Part shown: piece by piece, positions 24,101 through 37,400 of the stretch | Layout of the letters: each line of letters starts with the position of its first letter | Numbering within the stretch: the first letter of the stretch is position 1 | Position numbers and translations under genes: made by a program | NCBI GenBank assembly: GCA_963277665.1 | Contig: OY728163.1 | Coordinates: forward strand, 1,905,018,644-1,905,082,643 | Origin: Viscum album | Lineage: Eukaryota; Streptophyta; Magnoliopsida; Santalales; Viscaceae | Reading direction: 5' to 3' | DNA length: 64,000 nucleotides | Notes under the pieces: model-generated | Seen by the model: the letters and a program-made list of their open reading frames with translations, nothing else | Told to the model about the DNA's origin: nothing | The model's database searches: none

Positions 24101-25885
24101 TCACGAATGTTTTAGTTTAGTAATTACAATCCTTTTACATTGATCACGATAAAATAATATATAAATTTTAAACATTGATATAAATATCAAATATAATCAT
24201 GATTTAATTATTAATATTAGTCTATACATATTTTATATGATAAAATGGTTTACACCATTCATGGAACTGGTTGGTTGTCTGCAAGCATGAAAGATGTTTC
24301 TATTTTTCCAATCAATGGATCAAAATATGTTAAATCATGTTTAACCATTAATGAACCAGTATTCTATAAAATATATCATATATATTTATTATATATATAA
24401 TCAATAACATGTATTTTAAATTAAAATGAAAATAATTTCACATCATTATTATTATGTGGTAGTCCACACCTACACATGAACGATGTCTTTGTTTTTTATT
24501 GGGTTTGAAGGAAAGAAGGTATATGTGATTTTAAAATTTCATAATTAAATAAATTTATAAAATATCATATATTTGTATATACTAATTTTATAATTATATT
24601 ATTCCTTTAATTCTAGAGATAGAAAATCATAACATCATTTTGTAAGGTGGTAGCCTACCATTCACAAAATCAATTATTACATTTACCATTTGATTTATGT
24701 TGATATGGTATAATATTATGTTATGATCATATTAAAATTTTAGTATATGGGAGACAATTGTGTCATTATATTGGATTAATTAGTGCATGATTTGTTGTGT
24801 TGAATGAATAAGTAAAAGAAATAGTGCAATGAGGACAATTAAATCCACTTATAAGAACCACCTTTAGAAATTTTATTAAGGACACTAGGGTTGGTCTTTT
24901 GGGTAGTCAAATTCGACTTGAATATAGATAAGGATGTTATAGAGTAATTTTTTTAGGTTTTAGTTAATAAAAATCAATTGACATTCTAAAGATGTTAGGT
25001 CATATAGTGGCCAATTATATGTGGTGAGTGGGGACATTTTTGGAACTACTTGGAAATTTACCAAAAGAATCTAAAATGATAATTTTATTCCGAGGAAATA
25101 AGATTAAAAAGTACATTATATTTGAATCTGGGAAGTCTAAAATTTAAATATTTATATAAAATAAAATTTTTAAATGTTATATTTCAAGTGTAACCCCAAT
25201 CTTCTTACTTTAACCACACAATAAACAAGTTTTCACCAAAACCATAGTAATTAATTTTTATTTCTTCACAATTCATTTTTGTAAAAATTTAACCTAATAC
25301 TATAAGATAATATTAATAATTATGATTACAAATATGAAGTCCATTTTAAAATATTCAACTCATGTATTTCGTAGCATTTAATTTAAAATGAAACCCATAT
25401 ATGTATCCAAAAATAATTTTTATAGAAATTTATTTTTCATGAAAAAGATGATTTTATATTAACTCGCTAAACAGTAACCCTAAATATATTAGATTAAATT
25501 CATATCTAATGATATATTATTTATAAATTTAATTTAAATCATTCTTAATTTTGGGATATTATAATAAAATAAAATTGAGAAACTATATACACTTTAAAAT
25601 GGTATCGAGAAAAATACTTTTTAAAAAATAAAAACAAATATATACTAAAATATGATATATAGATATTTAAAATGTAATTAATTGGGATTTAATATAAATA
25701 AATAATAATTTCGTTACATTAAATCTAATTTAATTCATATTCTGACTTTTAGACAACTGAATTTATTTAAAAGAAATTCATGTTTTTCTGAACTTGGTAT
25801 TTTCACTATTTGATAAAAAATCAATATTTTGTGAAAAGTACCAAGATATAACCATATGTAAATTTTGAAAAACTGATTTCAAAAT
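21181..25885 (-). repeat. Old reverse-oriented LTR related to G1/G2 (left part)
   Basis: Between about 23.7 and 24.7 kb, blocks match the inverse of the G2 LTR in the correct order. They are CCCTTACC...TTGGTAACTT (23720), ACACCA...AGTGGTGTA...AGTAAAAGTGATATGAG (23840-23910), CACCATTCATGGA...GCATGAAAG (24253-24292) and GTGGTAGTCCACACCTACACATGAACG (24455). A possible LTR end GAGGCCTTAAAC lies at 21189. The match is patchy, so this is an older or different subfamily. T1 interrupts it at 25886. The left limit is uncertain. Confidence 0.5.
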
Positions 25886-26869
25886 TGTAACATCTTAGAA
25901 TTTCTGTGTAATTTTTTTTATTTATATGGAATTATTTCAAGACTGTGAAATTTGATGGCACGTGGTCTGATGCCCAGAGTGCCCGGAATTATCCGTCCAA
26001 AAAAAATGGTAAGCTTTAAATAGCAGGGGTGAGCAGTTTTCCTAAAAAAGTGGAATAAATCTTAAATAGGTGCCTAGCTTAAAAATCTAAGGGCATCGTT
26101 GCATTCATAATGGAGGGTTTACCCTATGTGCAAATTAAATTTAGTTGTTGCATGACCCCAGTGAGAAAACCCAAAATGGAATAACCGTAAATAAAATAAT
26201 TAAATAAAATTCTTATATTTTTTAATTTTTTTAACTCAAAAATAGTGACTAGGATTAAAAATATGATACAACCACTGAACTCGTGAGTTTATTCTTTCCT
26301 TAAAGAAGATACTAACCTTGGTTGGTGTTGACTGCTAATGGAAGTTATTTTTTGGCTGTAAATAAAATAATTAAGTAAGAATTATATTATTGTAAAATCT
26401 TTAACTTCTAAATAGAAACTCAGCTTAAAAATATGAGAGTACTATTGAGATTGTAATGTCGTGTTCCCCATAAGAGGAGACTAACCTCGAACAGCATAGG
26501 TTGAGGGTGACTATTAATAATTTTTTTGATCTTTTTTTAGGGTACATTCAGTAAATGTGCGGGTAGTGAATTCTATATTTTGAAATGGTGCTCGGATTTA
26601 AAATCTGATGGCACCGTTGAATATGATGCACATAGATTCACTTAAGGGAAGCTTAATAGAAAACAACAATGGTCGGATGAAAAAGATAATTTTTGGACTT
26701 TACAAAAAATAACAAAATAACTTTTTTTATTTTTTTTCTTTGTGAAACCATTGGAAAAATGGTGGAGGGATCGCAGTGCAACGTCAATCCATTTAATGGA
26801 TTGACTCCTATTTTCTGTAACCACACTGTTGGGATATTTAAATGAACATGTAACCACAGATTTGAGATA

Positions 26870-26914
26870 ATTAATGAGGTTTATTAATTATACTCATTAA
26901 TGAACCTCATTAAT
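26870..26914. repeat. Inverted repeat in T1 LTR copy 1
   Basis: ATTAATGAGGTTTATTAAT (26870-26888) and ATTAATGAACCTCATTAAT (26896-26914) form a 19-bp stem with one mismatch around a 7-base loop. The corresponding stem in copy 2 is at 31126-31170. Confidence 0.8.
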
Positions 26915-28359
26915 TGTGCGGTGCATTGATCTTATCCTCCTATCTATTTAAATGAAGCTCGGGAATGGGTTTTTGGCATGCAAGAGGGGAACCTCTGATG
27001 AAGTGCAATGATGACTTCCACCAACCTAGAACGAATCTTCGAGTGATGGATGTCAGAGGAATCGATGGGAAATGACAATCACCGAAAAACACCTTTGGAT
27101 GTGGACACTTATTCCTCATCTGCAGTACCTTCCAACGATTACAAGGTAGTGGGTTATATGTTTGATTCCTCCCCATTTTTACCATGTTAATGAATATTAT
27201 GAAGAACATGGGTCAACCATCCAACATATTGACTCGAGTAATGATCTTTAACGTGGGGGGATAATACGAGGTTTTATTATGACAGTTTTTATAATCTAAT
27301 AATCCTTCCCATGTTTTATGCTAACGCGGAGGGTGTGGGCCGAACGAGAAAGGCTCAAAACCTCTACCAAACCTGTTATGGTTTCATTCTATGTGGATGA
27401 TCGGAAGAAGAGGAGGTATGACAGAGGACTGCGGTGGGACCGGAAACCAAGGAGGTAGCGACCAGCACCCACCAGCAGCGAAGGAACAAAGGTATCTGAA
27501 GGCGCCATGGTGGACAAGGGGTGACTAGCCAATGCCGACCACATTGAAGTGGGGCGGAATGCCACGACGGAGGGTGGACCCACACCCATCGGTCTATAGT
27601 GGGTCAGTCTACATAGACCATCCAAGAGAAGCGGCGCCACCTGGTGTTGTGACATTAAAGACCCAAACGGCTTGGGATGTTTGGGAGGTGAGCAGTCCCC
27701 CACGCTCGACCAGTGGGCCAAGAAATTCAGTAGCCCAGCGAGCCACGTCCAACTAGGTGGGTCGGGCCGAACCCACATCCCGACATGTTGGACTAGGCCC
27801 AGCCAATCTGAGCCGATCCCAGCCCCTTTGGGCCCGGCCCAGCGGGCTAGGTTTGGTCAGTCTGACCGTGTCAGACCGGACCTGGACCCACTTACATCCC
27901 AGTTCGCTTAAACGAGCATATCTCCTTAACTGGACGTCTCTTTGACGAACCGTATGCAGTATAGGAATCCTTAGGATGAGGAATTCATTTTGAGATGCTT
28001 CAAGTGACTTTTGGAGATAGATTTATTTTTTCTGGGTTGGATCATACATAAATCCAACCGGGCCCTTGGCACTAAAATGCCTATAAGTTTCAGATCGGGT
28101 GTCTGATTGACGCACCGTCTATTGTGTTGGAACCCTTATTACATGAATAATCATCAGGTTACTTACTTATGAAAATTAGTGGTGGTTGAGGTATGACTGA
28201 TAACTTGAGGAGAATAACCAGGGTGTTTCTTGTTGTGAGAGTTATGATAGCTACTTCCTTGATTACTCAAGGCCCGATTCTTCCTTACTCCTATGCTCCG
28301 GTAGAGATAGGACTCCCCACATCATGACTGCAGATTTTTTTTCAACTGGGATGGTTTTT

Positions 28360-28870
28360 CTATCTTTGGATTAAGTACTCCCCTATTGTACTAGGGTTTG
28401 GGTCATCCATACTTTACTCACATAGAGTTAGGTACTCCCATACCGGATAGGGTGTGGGTCCTCTATGTTAGGAGTAGGTACTCCCCTATCAACCCAGTGT
28501 GAGGGTTCTCTTTATGTTGTGCTATAGAAGAGTAGGTACTCCCTTTCCATGCTAGGGTGTGGTTCCTATAGCCTGGGTTCAATACACCTCTGACATAATA
28601 GGGTGTGGTTCCCCCACAGTGAACAAACTACCAATGTTTTACTCCCCTGTCGTGTAGGGTGCGGGTCCTCACATATGAGTAGTACTCCCCTGTCTCTGAG
28701 TGGAAACGAGGAGCGGATCTTTCAGGACAGTTGTAGATCCCTCGACTATAGGACACAGTTACGAGGAGTAATCCCTTCTATATGATTTAATCGATGACCA
28801 GGGTAGAAGTTAGTACTCCCTCAACAGACTATGGTGTGTGCCACGTCTTACTAGAGTGACTGAGATATCG
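28360..28870 (+). repeat. Degenerate tandem repeats (TACTCCCCTAT...AGGGTGTGGGTCCTC), copy 1
   Basis: The phrase GTAGGTACTCCC followed about 12 bases later by TAGGGTGTGGGTCC recurs about eight times with a spacing near 55-75 bases and variable linkers. Confidence 0.8.
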
Positions 28871-29620
28871 TGGGTTAGATCGGGGCAGTGTTTCCCCAAC
28901 TGAATGTAGTGCTTAGGAGTTGGATTATTCACATGGTTTCCCTTAGTCTTTCCTCGGGCACAAGAGTGTGAATGCGAGACCTATAGTGTTGGTCACTAGA
29001 GGCAGTTCTAGTAGAAAGTTCTCGATGGAGAACGTCCTTTTGTAATTTCCATTAGAAATGGTTGAGTTGTACCAGATGGAGTAAATCTCTCAGATGGGTG
29101 CCATCATGGATGGCCAATTCATGGAGCATATACTCCTAATCCTTGAGTTATTCTTTGATCCTTCTTTGAAAATTCTAGAAATGTCTTGAGGTCAGGGCCT
29201 TTTGTTTCTTTATGGATGAGATGAGTATATCTGGATGACCTGGGTTTATGCAATGTCATATACCTGATTAGAGCTGACTTTGCATAATATTTCTGTTTTA
29301 CTTCTTGGTTGTTTTGTGGTATTTTTCCTCTTTAGATTTCTAAGAGACCATTGAGGGTCTAGGGGTCCCCTACTGAGTACTAATTTATTCACCCTTGCAC
29401 GGGCTTCACCCGCACGTGTTGTGTCTAGTGCAGACATTCGAATTTTCGATAGGGTTTCTTTGGGAGATGGGACCGACAGACGTTACGACGGTGGACTAGG
29501 TGGACAATGACTAGGAGGGGTCCCGTAGGACCAGGAAGATACGAAATTCTACTTTATCATCCAGTAGCTTCACTATTCCAACAATCATGTGGTATCTTCT
29601 ACAGATGGTTGTTGGTGCTC

Positions 29621-30137
29621 CCATTGATACCACTTTATCACAACACATCCCTCGGGGCATGTTCCATGACATACCACTTGCCCGCCTCCTAAAGGCCATA
29701 TAAAATGGATGAGACTCTCGTAAAGAGTCCCTCTAGAGTCACTATGTGGTGGCGGTGTTAGACCACAAGATGACTTTGTACTGAGTAATGGTTCCTAGCC
29801 ATCCATAATTAGTGGAGATGACACAAGTGGGAGTGGTCGTGTCTTGTTTAAGATTTTGGGCAGGATTCTGGAGGTTCTAGGTAGTTGGCCACTAGACCCC
29901 ATGATTGAAGATGTATCGTGATTATTAGTGTTTTCCCCACTTTTCACAGCTAAAGAATCATGTGCCTGTTGTGTCATGATGTCGACCTAGAAAGAGCTAG
30001 ACATAAGAGTGGTTGGTCTCGGTATTCCTTCATGGTGCATGCTTGGAAGCAGCGCAAGAACCTTTGTTGGACCTATATTCTATCTGTGAGTTTGGGCCTT
30101 GGATTTTCAGAGATTAAAAGTCTAAAGGTGTATAGAA
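29621..30137 (+). other. T1 interior fragment between the LTR copies
   Basis: About 0.5 kb without a counterpart after copy 2. No gag, RT or integrase motif is visible; short open frames (29507-29692 and 29960-30142 plus, 29795-29977 minus) are not recognisable. If T1 is a normal LTR element this should be the last part of the interior, but the bases before 30138 make only a poor polypurine tract. Confidence 0.4.
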
Positions 30138-31125
30138 TGTAATGTCTTGAAATATCAGTGTAATTTTTATATTTATAGGGAATTATTTCGAGACCGCAAA
30201 ATCTGACGGCACGTGATTCTGATGCCTGGAGTGCCCAGAATGACCTATGAAAAAAAATTTATGCTTTAAATAGTATGCGTGAACAGGTTTCCTAAAAAAG
30301 TGGAATAACTCTTAAATGGGTGCCCGAATCATAAATCCGAGGGCAACGTTGTATTCAGGATGGCGGTTTTACCCTAGTTGTGACTGAAATGTAGTCGGTC
30401 TGTGCCCCCAGTGAGAAAACCCAAAAAGGCATAATCATAAATAAAATAATTAAATAAAATTATTTTATTTTTCAAATGCTTATAACTCAAAAATGGTGAC
30501 TCGTTTTAAATATAAATGACCACCATTGAACTCCTGGGTGTATGCTTTCCTTAGATAGTTACTAATATTGGCCAGCACGGGCCGCCAGTGGAAGTTATTT
30601 TTTGGTTGTTGATAAAATAATTAAGTGATAATTTTATTATTGTAAAATACCTAACTTCTAAACAGAAATTTGTATTGAAAATCAAAGAGTTCCATTGAGA
30701 TCAGGATGTCGTGTTCCCCTTAGGAGGAGCCTAACTTCGACTGGTGCAGGTTGAGGGTGACTGTTAATAAATTTTTTTGAACTTTTTTTAAGTTACGATC
30801 ATTAAATGTACTAGAGGCGAATTATATCTTTTGAAACGGTGATCAGTTTCAAAATATAAGGGAACCATTGAATCCGAAACACCAGGATTTTCTTAATGGA
30901 AGATTAAATTTGACTGGTAAGGGTCAGAAGAAAAATATTATTTTTGGACTTTACAAAAAAATAATAAAATATCTTTTGGTTATTTTATTTTTTCCTTATG
31001 CAACTGTTGGAAAAACGGTGGTGGGACTGCAGTGCAACGTCAAACCATTTAATGGCTTGACTCATATTTCATGTAACCACACATTTGGGGGATTTAAATG
31101 AACATGTAACCACACTGTTGAGATA

Positions 31126-31170
31126 ATTAAAGAGGTTCATTAATTATACTAATTAATGAACCTCATTAAT
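31126..31170. repeat. Inverted repeat in T1 LTR copy 2
   Basis: Left arm ATTAAAGAGGTTCATTAAT and right arm ATTAATGAACCTCATTAAT. The mismatch present in copy 1 is paired here (C opposite G), while one new mismatch appears near the stem base. Confidence 0.78.
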
Positions 31171-32569
31171 TGTGCGGTGCATTAACCCTATCCTCCCCTC
31201 TTTTTAAATGAATCTCAGGAATGGGTTTTCGGCATGCAAGAGGGGAATCACTGACGAAGTGCAGTGATGACTTCCCCCAACCTATAATGAAGCATCGAGC
31301 GATGGACATTGGAGGAATTGAAGGGAGATTACAAGCGCCAATGAATAACATAGGACGTTGACACTTCTTCCCCATCTGTAATGCCTTCCAATGATTACAA
31401 GGTAGGGGTTATATGTTATATTCCTCCAATTTTAACCTTGTTTATAAATATTATGAAGAACACAGGTCAACCGTCCAATGAGTTATCCTGATTTTCAATC
31501 TTTAACGTGGGAGGGGGGGATAATGTGAGGTTTCCTTATGGGAGTTTTTATAATCTAATAATCCTTCCCATGTTGTAATTCTAAAGAGGAGGGTCTGGGC
31601 CAAACGAACAAGGCCCAGACCCTCTGCTGAACATTTTATGGTTTCATTCTATGTGGGTGACAGGAAGATGTGGCAGTGTAATGGCGTCACGTGGTGGGAC
31701 CGACGACTAAGGGAGGAGGTGATCGGTACCCACCGGCCGCAAAGGAACAGTGGGGCCCGAAGGCACAATGGATAACAAGGGGTGGTCGGTCAATGTCAGT
31801 CTCGTTGAAGTGGGGGGGTGTCGTGGGGGAAGGTCGTGGCATCGAGCCGCGGAGGAGGGAGGGCCTACGCCCATGGGTCCGTAGCGGGCTGGTGCACAAG
31901 GAATGGCCAAGAGATGTAGCACCACCAGGCATAGTGTCTTTGAAGACCCGAACGACTTTGGCTATTTAGGAGGGGTGTGGTCCCCCACGCTTGGCCAGCG
32001 AGCCAAGCGATTCTACAACCCGGCTGTCCATGCACAGCTGGGTGGCCCGGGCTGAACCCAAGGCCCAGCATGCCTGAAAAGGCCCAATCGAACCGGACCG
32101 AGCCCAACCCCTTCGCGTTGGGCCCTGTGGGTCGGGTCAGGTCGGTCTGACAGTGTCAAACCAGACCCGAACCAACTTACGACCTAGTTTTCTTAAACGA
32201 GCGTATCTCCTAAACCGGACGTTCGTTTGATGAACCGTATGTGACACTAGAACCCTTAGGATGAGGTGGTACTTTTGAGATGCTCCACATGAATTTCCAA
32301 GAAAGTTGGAGTTTGTCTAGTCGATGCACCATCTATTACATTGGAACCCCTATGACATGATGGATCATCGGGGTACTTCCTTGTGAAACTTCATGGTGGT
32401 TGAGGTATGACCGATAACCTGAGGAGCAGAACCAGATTGTTTCTTGTAGTTAGATTTAGGATGGATACTTCCTTGATGACTGAAGGTGCGGGTATTCCTT
32501 ACTCCTATACTCGGGCAGAGATGGGACTCCCCACGTCATGAATGTGGGTTCATTTTCCTCTGGTTTGGT

Positions 32570-33060
32570 TTTCTTATATTTGTATTTGGTACTCTCCAAT
32601 TGGACTAGGGCACAAGTCCTCCAAACTTAACTCACATAGAGTTAGGTACTCCACTACTGGGTAGGGAGTTGGTCCTCTATGTTAGAAGTAGGTACTCCCC
32701 TGTCAACCCAGGAAGTGGGTCCTCCTTATATAGTTCTAAATAAGAGTTGGTACTCCCCTGTCATACCAGTGTGTGGGACCTCTAGGCTAGAATTGTTACT
32801 CCCCTGACGTACTAGGGAGAAGGTCCCCCACAGTGAACAAACTACCAGAGTTGAACTCCCATACTAGGTAGGGTGAGGTTCCTCACATAGGGAGTAGTAC
32901 CCCCCCCCCTGTCTCCAAGTAGTGATGTGGAGTGAGTCCTTCAGGGGATATGAAGCTCCCTTGACTGAACGACATAGTTACGAGGAGTGGTCCCCTCTAC
33001 TAGATGTAATTGATACATAGGGTAGAAGTTAGTACTACCTCAACAGACTAAGGTGTGGGA
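32570..33060 (+). repeat. Degenerate tandem repeats in T1 LTR copy 2
   Basis: Same pattern as 28360-28870, with repeats of GTAGGTACTCCCCTGT...AGGG...GGTCCTC and a C10 run near 32910. Confidence 0.8.
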
Positions 33061-34118
33061 CACTTCTTACTGGAGCAACTGAGATATCATGGGTTAGACT
33101 GGAGCAGTGCTCCCCCAACTGAATGTAGTGTCGAGGAGTGGGCATATTCACTTGTTTTCCCTTAGTCCTGCCTTAGGTTCGAGACTACGGCAATGAGGCC
33201 TCTAGTTCCAGAAACTAGAGGAATTTCTAGTAGAATGTTCCTGATGGAGCACATCTATTTGGAAGTACCATTAAAAATGGTTGAGTTGTATATAATAGAG
33301 TACATATCTTCGATGGGTGCCATCAGGGATGGCCAACTCATGGTGCATGTACTCCTGATCCTTGAGTTATGCTTTGTACCTTCTTTTGAAATCCAAGAAA
33401 TGGCTTGAGGTCAGGGCCTTATGTTTCTTTATGGATGAGGTGATTATATCTGGATGACCTAGGTATATGCAATGGCATATACTGGAGTAGAGATGACTAT
33501 GAAAACTCTTTTTTTTTACTTCATGGTTATTTTGTGGTATTTTTCCTTTTTTGAATTCTGAGATACCATCGAGGGTCTATGGTTCCCCTACTGAGTACTA
33601 AGTTACTCACCCCTGCATGGGCTTCGCCGGCACGTGTTGTGTCTGGTGCAGATGTTCGACGTTTCGATAGGGATGCTTTGAGAGATGGTACTGACGGACA
33701 TTACGACGGTGGACTTGGTGGCCTTGGACCAAGATGGGTTCAATAGGACTAAAAAAACATGACATACTACTTTGGCTTCCAATAGCTTTACTACTCTAAT
33801 GATCATGTGAGATCTTCCGCAGATGTTCATTGGTGCTCTTTTTGTACCTTATTGTTTTTAGTTATTTTTTTGGGATTATATGCTGGCCTAGTTACATCAC
33901 TCAATGCTTTAGTTTTTGTTGTACCTTGGTTTCTGATTACTTAATGTTCACCTTTCATCTTTGTGATTTTTTTTGTGAGTGCATGTGTGTATAGGTATCC
34001 AAGAAAATGCCTCTCACATGAAGGTTCACACCTTCAGTGCTAGTCGCCAACCCCTAGCCTTTGGGAGGAGGACTTGAGGTATGTCACAGCACGGGCCCCA
34101 AGGGATGGGCTATGAAAA

Positions 34119-34479
34119 AAAATTATTATCATTTTTAAAATATATTTTCCTAATCTATTAACTATTAAGTTTTTATTGTATTCATAAAGTGCCACTCAAC
34201 TGAATTTTAATAAAATGATGTATTCAGAAAATATTTCCATTTATTTAAAATGATTATTATCTTTATAATCTATAATTAACATTAGAATTGATTTTATATA
34301 ATTTTAGAGAATATAATTTAAAAAATTATTTAGTTCTATTCAGACATGTTATTTTAATGTCTAGGATATAAGAGTATATTATTTTTCAGTTCATTTTTTC
34401 TTGAGGTTATGGGATTCGAGTATTATTGAAAAGATTGGAATTATTTAAAATATATATATAAATTAATGTCTTGGGGTGT
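34119..34479 (-). repeat. Old reverse-oriented LTR related to G1/G2 (right part with LTR start)
   Basis: CTTGGGGTGTTAAA at 34466-34479 differs by two bases from CCTGGGGTGTTACA, the inverse of the G2 LTR start. The distance from the presumed promoter region near 24.85 kb, skipping T1, is about 1.4 kb against 1.6 kb in G2, which fits one LTR split by T1. Confidence 0.4.
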
Positions 34480-37400
34480 TAAATTTTCTTATAAGATCGT
34501 TTTTCATGTCATATACACTATCTAACGTGATTTTTTCATTGAAAATCATAGTGTTTTAAAATAATAATAAATTTCATAATGATGGAGTGTATAATATTTT
34601 AAATAATTACCTCACCATCAAGGCCTCTAGAAAGATGTAATATATTAACATGTTGGAACACACAATACACCTATAGTACATTGCCTCAGGTGTCCAACCT
34701 TTTCATCAGGTGGCTATAAATTTCATGCCCCACCCATTAGATACAAATTTTAACACATTGATCATGTGATTACAGTATACTTATAACTATTATAGAAAAT
34801 AATATTCAAATATTACCCTCTTAATTCGATCTATATTGGTTTTAAATAAATATTTTAGTTAAAATAAAGATAATAAGAATTTACAATAATTCAATTTTAT
34901 AAAAAAATATTAAAATTAAACACACATCTGTATGATATATATAATTGAGGGTATTGCCACTATTGAAGGTAATACATATATAGGAATGTAAATGTTATAA
35001 AAAAAGACACAAAATAGTGGAAATGATATTTAATTCCACAATAATGTTAATTTAAATTGTAATAATATAGGGAAATAAAATTTTAGGATTGATATATAGT
35101 TATAAATAACACAAATGAGAAGATGAAGAATGTATGAGGACTATCATCTTTCCATAAAATATTGGTATTAACTATAAATCAATGAGGGCTAAAATTATAC
35201 CATTAATTAAACCATAATTATGGAAATCTATAATTTTAGAAATTATTGATTTTTTATATGAGACATAAAATCGAATATAGGGAATTCAGATACAACAATA
35301 CATTAAAAGAAAGAATATTTGGCATGCATCAATTTCCAAAAAAAAATAGATTCTCTTATAAATTGTTGAATAATAAATTTTAATTTATTCAAAACATCAA
35401 GTAAAAAATTTTCTATATATACATAATAATTATTTTTAAATTGAATTATATTATTATCACTTATCATTAGCTTATAAATTTAATTTTTATTCCATTGATC
35501 ATTTTATATAGTTCGGGTCTTATATCTACATCATATATGAGGAAACAATAATGGTTGATGGTCATAATGTAATGGTTTTATAATTACAAAAATATTTAAG
35601 GTACAATGTCCATGATATTGATTTTTTAATCTATATAGTTCAATAGATTGAAAAAATTCGGAGAACCACCCTTGATATGATATTTTTGTGTGTATATGAC
35701 TATTCAATATTAATATCACTAATATCAATGTTATTTGATAATTATAATATAATAAATATTTTATAACTTGATTATTAATGTTATATTAAATCTTAATCTA
35801 AATTTTTTAAATGAATATAATATAAAAAAGTTAAAATTAATAATTATTTTTTAAAAGGGTATCATAAGACATCTCATGTGAGAGGTGTACTATTAATGGT
35901 GATTTTGGGATTGGAAGTCCATATAACTATCAGATTTTTTTAAAAAAAATGTTCATAAAATGATAATAAGATTTAAAGAATATCATAAACGGTTATTTAT
36001 ATTATAGATGATGTAAGAGTAATATCAAAAATAGAAAACACTTATTTTATGAATAGTGGTTCATTAGAGTAAAAATTTCAATAAAAGGGTTTGATAATAT
36101 AGAATGGGTGAGAAAATAATGATAATGGATTAAATTATCCTTAAAATTGTGTAATAGAATCAAGCTAGTTATATGTGATGTGTTTTGAAATACACTCAAT
36201 AATAATGATTCATAAATAATACTTTAATGAGATACTTGGTATATAATATCTTTCTTTTATATGCCACAAATAGTAGGTTGATTCTATGGCCTACAAAAAA
36301 TGGTTTTCAAAAAATAATAGAGCCTTTGGTACATTTATATTGGTCTCTACCGAAGTATATTAGCTGATTTATAGAAAATCGAATAGTTTTTGATGTGTAG
36401 AGAAATGGTTGGATGCGAATTTCCTATATATCTAATATAAATATATGTTTTATAATAATGTGTAGATAATGATATTATAAATAAACAGAGTTTGTAATAC
36501 TTTATATTTAATAAACCATTATAATTTAATGACAAGAAAATTTTTGATACATTATAATTTTTTCACACAAAAATATGAAATTCTTTATGGGAATATTTTA
36601 TTGAGGTTAAATAATCAAAAATAGTTTATTATTAGATTAAAAAATTATTATATGGAATTTAAAATATAGTATTATAATTTTCATACATTACTTGTAATAG
36701 ATTTAATTACTGAATAAATATAGTATAATTCCTGAAAAATGATATATAAATTTTTAGTGACACATATATATTGAGGATTTCATTGAACATGTATTATTTG
36801 TAAAATATCATTTCAATATCCACTGAGAAGTTATTTTTTTATGAAATATAAAAAAATTCATGTCATTATAAATATTAAATGGTAATTTAAAAATTGACTT
36901 CTATTTTATTAGGACTATATTATAAATATATGTATTTTTCATTTTCAATAATATCACATAATACTTAGAAAAAACCATCTAAATAAATCATAAATCTATT
37001 ATTTTATATCTAAGATTATAAATACCCATGTTGTTATTTAATATTTATCATATCATTTGGTAATTAATTACCATAAACATTAAATTGTATATTTACACTA
37101 AGTAATTTACAATTTCATAGAAATATATTTCAAAATTCTTCTAATATTAATATTATAATTTTAACAGAATAATAGTTATTAAATAATTTTTCCATGACAA
37201 ACTATGTTCACTTTTCTATATATTTTTGTTTCAAGATATATAATTTGAGAAATTATTATATAAAATTATCATAATTCAATCTAATAATAATAAATACTAA
37301 TTTATATTTATTTTAATACATTCATTGATCATGTTATTATTTTAATATTATGTTACTCTTTTAAAGAATTAGAAAATCATAATACTCTAAATAAATATAT

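Larger units (their letters stand above)
25886..29620 (+). repeat. T1 LTR copy 1 (5' LTR, truncated at its 3' end)
   Basis: Contains, in order, an AT-rich head, an inverted repeat (26870-26914), a GC-rich part (27300-27900) and a run of degenerate tandem repeats (28360-28870). Open frames at 26642-27945 on both strands reflect the GC-rich composition; their equivalents in copy 2 are in different frames, so none is called a gene. Confidence 0.75.
30138..34088 (+). repeat. T1 LTR copy 2 (3' LTR)
   Basis: Colinear with copy 1 and extending beyond it by about 250 bases, to TATGTCACA at 34080-34088. The next 30 bases (GCACGGGCCCC...GGGCTATG) are still GC-rich, unlike the flank, so the exact end is open. 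Confidence 0.7.
25886..34118 (+). mobile_element. T1: LTR retrotransposon remnant, two long LTR copies around about 0.5 kb
   Basis: A block starting TGTAACATCTTAG at 25886 is repeated from TGTAATGTCTTGAAA at 30138, colinear for about 3.7 kb at roughly 80% identity by eye. The first copy loses similarity after TTGGTGCTC (29620); the second continues to about 34088, where TGTCACA would suit an LTR end. Between copies, 29621-30137 is probably the 3' end of the interior joined by a deletion to a truncated 5' LTR. A possible 5-bp duplication AAAAT flanks it at 25881-25885 and 34119-34123, but it lies in A-rich sequence and would not leave a normal LTR terminus. No gag or pol domain is visible. The CTACTGAGTACT...TCACCC...GCAGATGTTCG block recalls Tekay/Del LTRs (inference). 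Confidence 0.7.

Noticed and set aside
26642..27945. Several overlapping open frames on both strands in T1 LTR copy 1, and similar ones at 31166-32107
   Set aside because: They arise from GC-rich composition with few stop codons; equivalents in the two copies are in different frames and lack domains.
34119..34123. AAAAT as target-site duplication of T1 (with 25881-25885)
   Set aside because: It lies in an A-run and would force the LTR to end in AAAA. TGTCACA at 34088 is a better LTR end, but the duplication then fails. Kept only as a possibility.
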